DNA of 64,000 nucleotides, from positions 30,747-94,746 of the forward strand of contig CAWULT010000002.1 in the NCBI GenBank assembly GCA_963923455.1, in the 5' to 3' direction. Positions 62,560 through 64,000 of this stretch are shown here, one piece after another; positions within the stretch are counted from its first letter, which is position 1, and each line of letters opens with the position of its first letter. The DNA comes from CAWULT01 sp963923455. GTDB lineage: Bacteria; Acidobacteriota; Vicinamibacteria; Vicinamibacterales; UBA2999. The notes beneath the pieces are model-generated. The model had not been told where the DNA came from. It saw only the letters and a program-made list of their open reading frames with translations, and searched no databases. A program made the position numbers and the translations under genes.

Positions 62560-64000
62560 CCGCCGGCGCCCGCCTCGCCACGCCTCGTCCGTCGCGCTGG
62601 CGGCGCTCCTCGCGACGTCCGCGGGCTGCGCCCCCGTTCGTCCCATATCCGTGCCCCCCGCCGGCCGCGCAGTCTTCGAACGGCCGGTTGCCCCCGCCGA
62701 CGTCGACGCGCTCGTGCGCCAGGGCTGCCGCGACTGCCTGATCCGCGCGCTGGACGAGGCCCAGCCGGCGTCATCGTCCCGGGCCTACGAGATTGCCGCG
62801 CTGCTGCTGCTGCGCGCCCGGGAACTCGGTCTGCCGCAACAGCCCTGGGCCGAGCGGATGGCCGCGCTCGAGCCCCTCGATCCCGCGTGGGCTGTCTATC
62901 AGGAGGTGCTCGCGGCGATTCCGCCGGACCCGCGGGGCGGGGATCGCGAACTGCTGCTCGCGCAGACCATGCCGCGGCGCGAGGCCGCGGCGAAGCTCGA
63001 GGGCTGGCGGGCGGCCCTGGCGGGGGCGCCCGGGTCGCCCGAGTTTCGGACCTACCTCGATCTCTCCCTGGCGTGCGAGTACGCGCCGGGCGCCGACTGG
63101 GTGCGGACGGCCGATGCCGCGCTGACCGCGTTTCCCGACGTCCCGCTGCTGCACTATCGCGTGGGCGTCTGCGGGGGCGAGCGAGACATCCCTCGCCTGC
63201 GCGCGCTCCGGGCGGCGCACCCGGAGTTCGTCGACGCCGACTACGCCCTGGCCCGGCAGGCCGTTGGCGACCGCGAGGCCCCGGACCAGGAGGACGCGCT
63301 GCGCCGCTTCCAGGCAGCCGCGGCCGCGTTTCCCGACTCACCGGCGATCCTGAGCGGCCTCGGCCAGCTCCATGAAGATCGCGAAGAGTGGGAGGACGCC
63401 GTCGCCGCCTATGACCGCGCACTGGCCCTCGTGCCCACCCACCGGGACGCATGGCTCGGACGGACGATCGCGCTGTCGAACCTCTTGCGGCGGGACGAGG
63501 CGATTGCCGCCGCGGGGCGGCTCATCGAGCTCGGCAGCTGGTTTCTCGCACAGGCGCACTACTGGCGCGCCTGGAACCTCTTCCACCAGGAACGCTACCC
63601 CGAGGCCCGCCTCGACACCGACGCCGCGAAGGCGGGCACCGCCGATCCGGCGGTGTTCGTGCTGTCAGGCATGATCGAGTGGCGCGAGCACCGGCTCGAG
63701 ACGGCGGAACGCGAGTTCCGCGAGGCCCTCCGCCTCGACGCGCAGCAGTGCGAGGCGGGCACGTTCCTGGCGGCCGTGCTCGCCGAGCGCGGGCGCGGCG
63801 CCGACTCGCTGGCGACCTTCAGCCGCACGCGTGAATGCTTCGAGCGCTACATCGCCGGCCGTCGGGCAGAGATCGCGCGCATCGAGGCCGGCACCGGCAG
63901 CCCGGAGACGAAGGCCCGCCACCGCGCGCGCGAGGAGCGCGGACTCGCCGACGCCGTCATGCGCCGCGACGAGGCGGCGCGCAACGAGCGCTGTCTCTTA
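62522..64000 (+). CDS. TPR-repeat lipoprotein, 3' end cut by window edge
   Basis: 493 codons open to the last base, with no stop. After a basic start (RRRPPRH) a hydrophobic signal SVALAALLATSAGC ends in a lipobox-like Cys, so it is probably a lipoprotein. Tetratricopeptide-like repeats follow from about residue 80 (FPDSPAILSGLGQLHEDREEWEDAVAAYDRALALVPTH, then ETAEREFREALRLDAQQCEAGTFLAAVLAERG). It probably scaffolds other proteins in the periplasm. TTG 62522 (38-bp overlap) or GTG 62492 may be the start. Other frames here are shadows. Confidence 0.75.
   Translation, partial: MRPWAHRSVPASDRRRPPRHASSVALAALLATSAGCAPVRPISVPPAGRAVFERPVAPADVDALVRQGCRDCLIRALDEAQPASSSRAYEIAALLLLRARELGLPQQPWAERMAALEPLDPAWAVYQEVLAAIPPDPRGGDRELLLAQTMPRREAAAKLEGWRAALAGAPGSPEFRTYLDLSLACEYAPGADWVRTADAALTAFPDVPLLHYRVGVCGGERDIPRLRALRAAHPEFVDADYALARQAVGDREAPDQEDALRRFQAAAAAFPDSPAILSGLGQLHEDREEWEDAVAAYDRALALVPTHRDAWLGRTIALSNLLRRDEAIAAAGRLIELGSWFLAQAHYWRAWNLFHQERYPEARLDTDAAKAGTADPAVFVLSGMIEWREHRLETAEREFREALRLDAQQCEAGTFLAAVLAERGRGADSLATFSRTRECFERYIAGRRAEIARIEAGTGSPETKARHRAREERGLADAVMRRDEAARNERCLL

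Overview
The window is a very GC-rich, densely coded chromosome segment from a double-membraned (diderm) bacterium. It carries BamA, Skp, LpxA, LpxI, LptE, LolC/LolD and TonB-like genes, and it makes menaquinone through the futalosine route (mqnA, mqnC, a COG0402 deaminase, a UbiA-type prenyltransferase and ubiE). Those traits, together with the DUF6152 gene, the 'DGKPDLTGVW' protein, the PF20091-type hydrolase and the general protein style, suggest an Acidobacteriota member, perhaps class Vicinamibacteria. That placement is inference. I see no tRNA, rRNA, CRISPR array, insertion sequence or prophage. No stretch above about 190 bp lacks a gene; the longest gap is the bamA leader at 17693-17882.

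Layout. 1-6.4 kb: purine salvage (mtnP, a PfkB-type adenosine kinase), a fosmidomycin-resistance-like MFS pump, a secreted pair including DUF6152, and small membrane proteins. 6.4-11.9 kb: a tightly overlapping run vanZ-like, enoyl-CoA hydratase, ribH, nusB, lysS, lolC, lolD. 12-15.2 kb: a secreted alpha/beta hydrolase, a 3-hydroxyisobutyrate-dehydrogenase-like enzyme, and a divergent ABM monooxygenase. 15.2-25.1 kb: clpC, then an envelope operon (bamA, small lipoprotein, skp, a fabZ-lpxA fusion, lpxI, Gfo/Idh/MocA). 25.1-30.8 kb: the menaquinone operon, which opens with an MqnE homologue that has lost its radical-SAM cysteines. 30.8-35.3 kb: tonB-like, miaA, hfq, deoB, dgt-like. 35.3-43.5 kb: yceD, rpmF, fabD, fabG, acpP, fabF, then etfB, etfA, ETF-quinone oxidoreductase and an acyltransferase; plsX and fabH are missing from their usual slot. 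43.5-53.8 kb: PQQ-type sugar dehydrogenase, SEC-C protein, HDAC-like deacetylase, leuS, lptE, holA, rpsT, a secreted DUF4440-like protein, lytic transglycosylase, a 49-residue metallothionein-like gene and a PepSY-TM protein. 53.8-64 kb: ybjQ-like, alaS, recX, pilT, ilvE, Ser/Thr kinase, rsmE, SGNH hydrolase, a Cys-rich unknown and a TPR lipoprotein that runs off the end.

How it works together. Two themes dominate: outer-membrane/lipid A construction, and quinone-linked respiration (menaquinone synthesis plus an ETF to quinone electron route next to fatty-acid synthesis). Genes are packed with ATGA, GTGA, TTGA and TGATG overlaps. Several single genes have a -10-like hexamer only 6-8 nt before the start codon, which suggests leaderless transcripts. 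Others have a -10 box built into the stop codon or into rare-codon patches of the upstream gene. The best candidates for something undescribed are the cysteine-less MqnE paralogue at 25080-25976, the FabZ-LpxA fusion, and the small metallothionein-like gene at 52567-52716.
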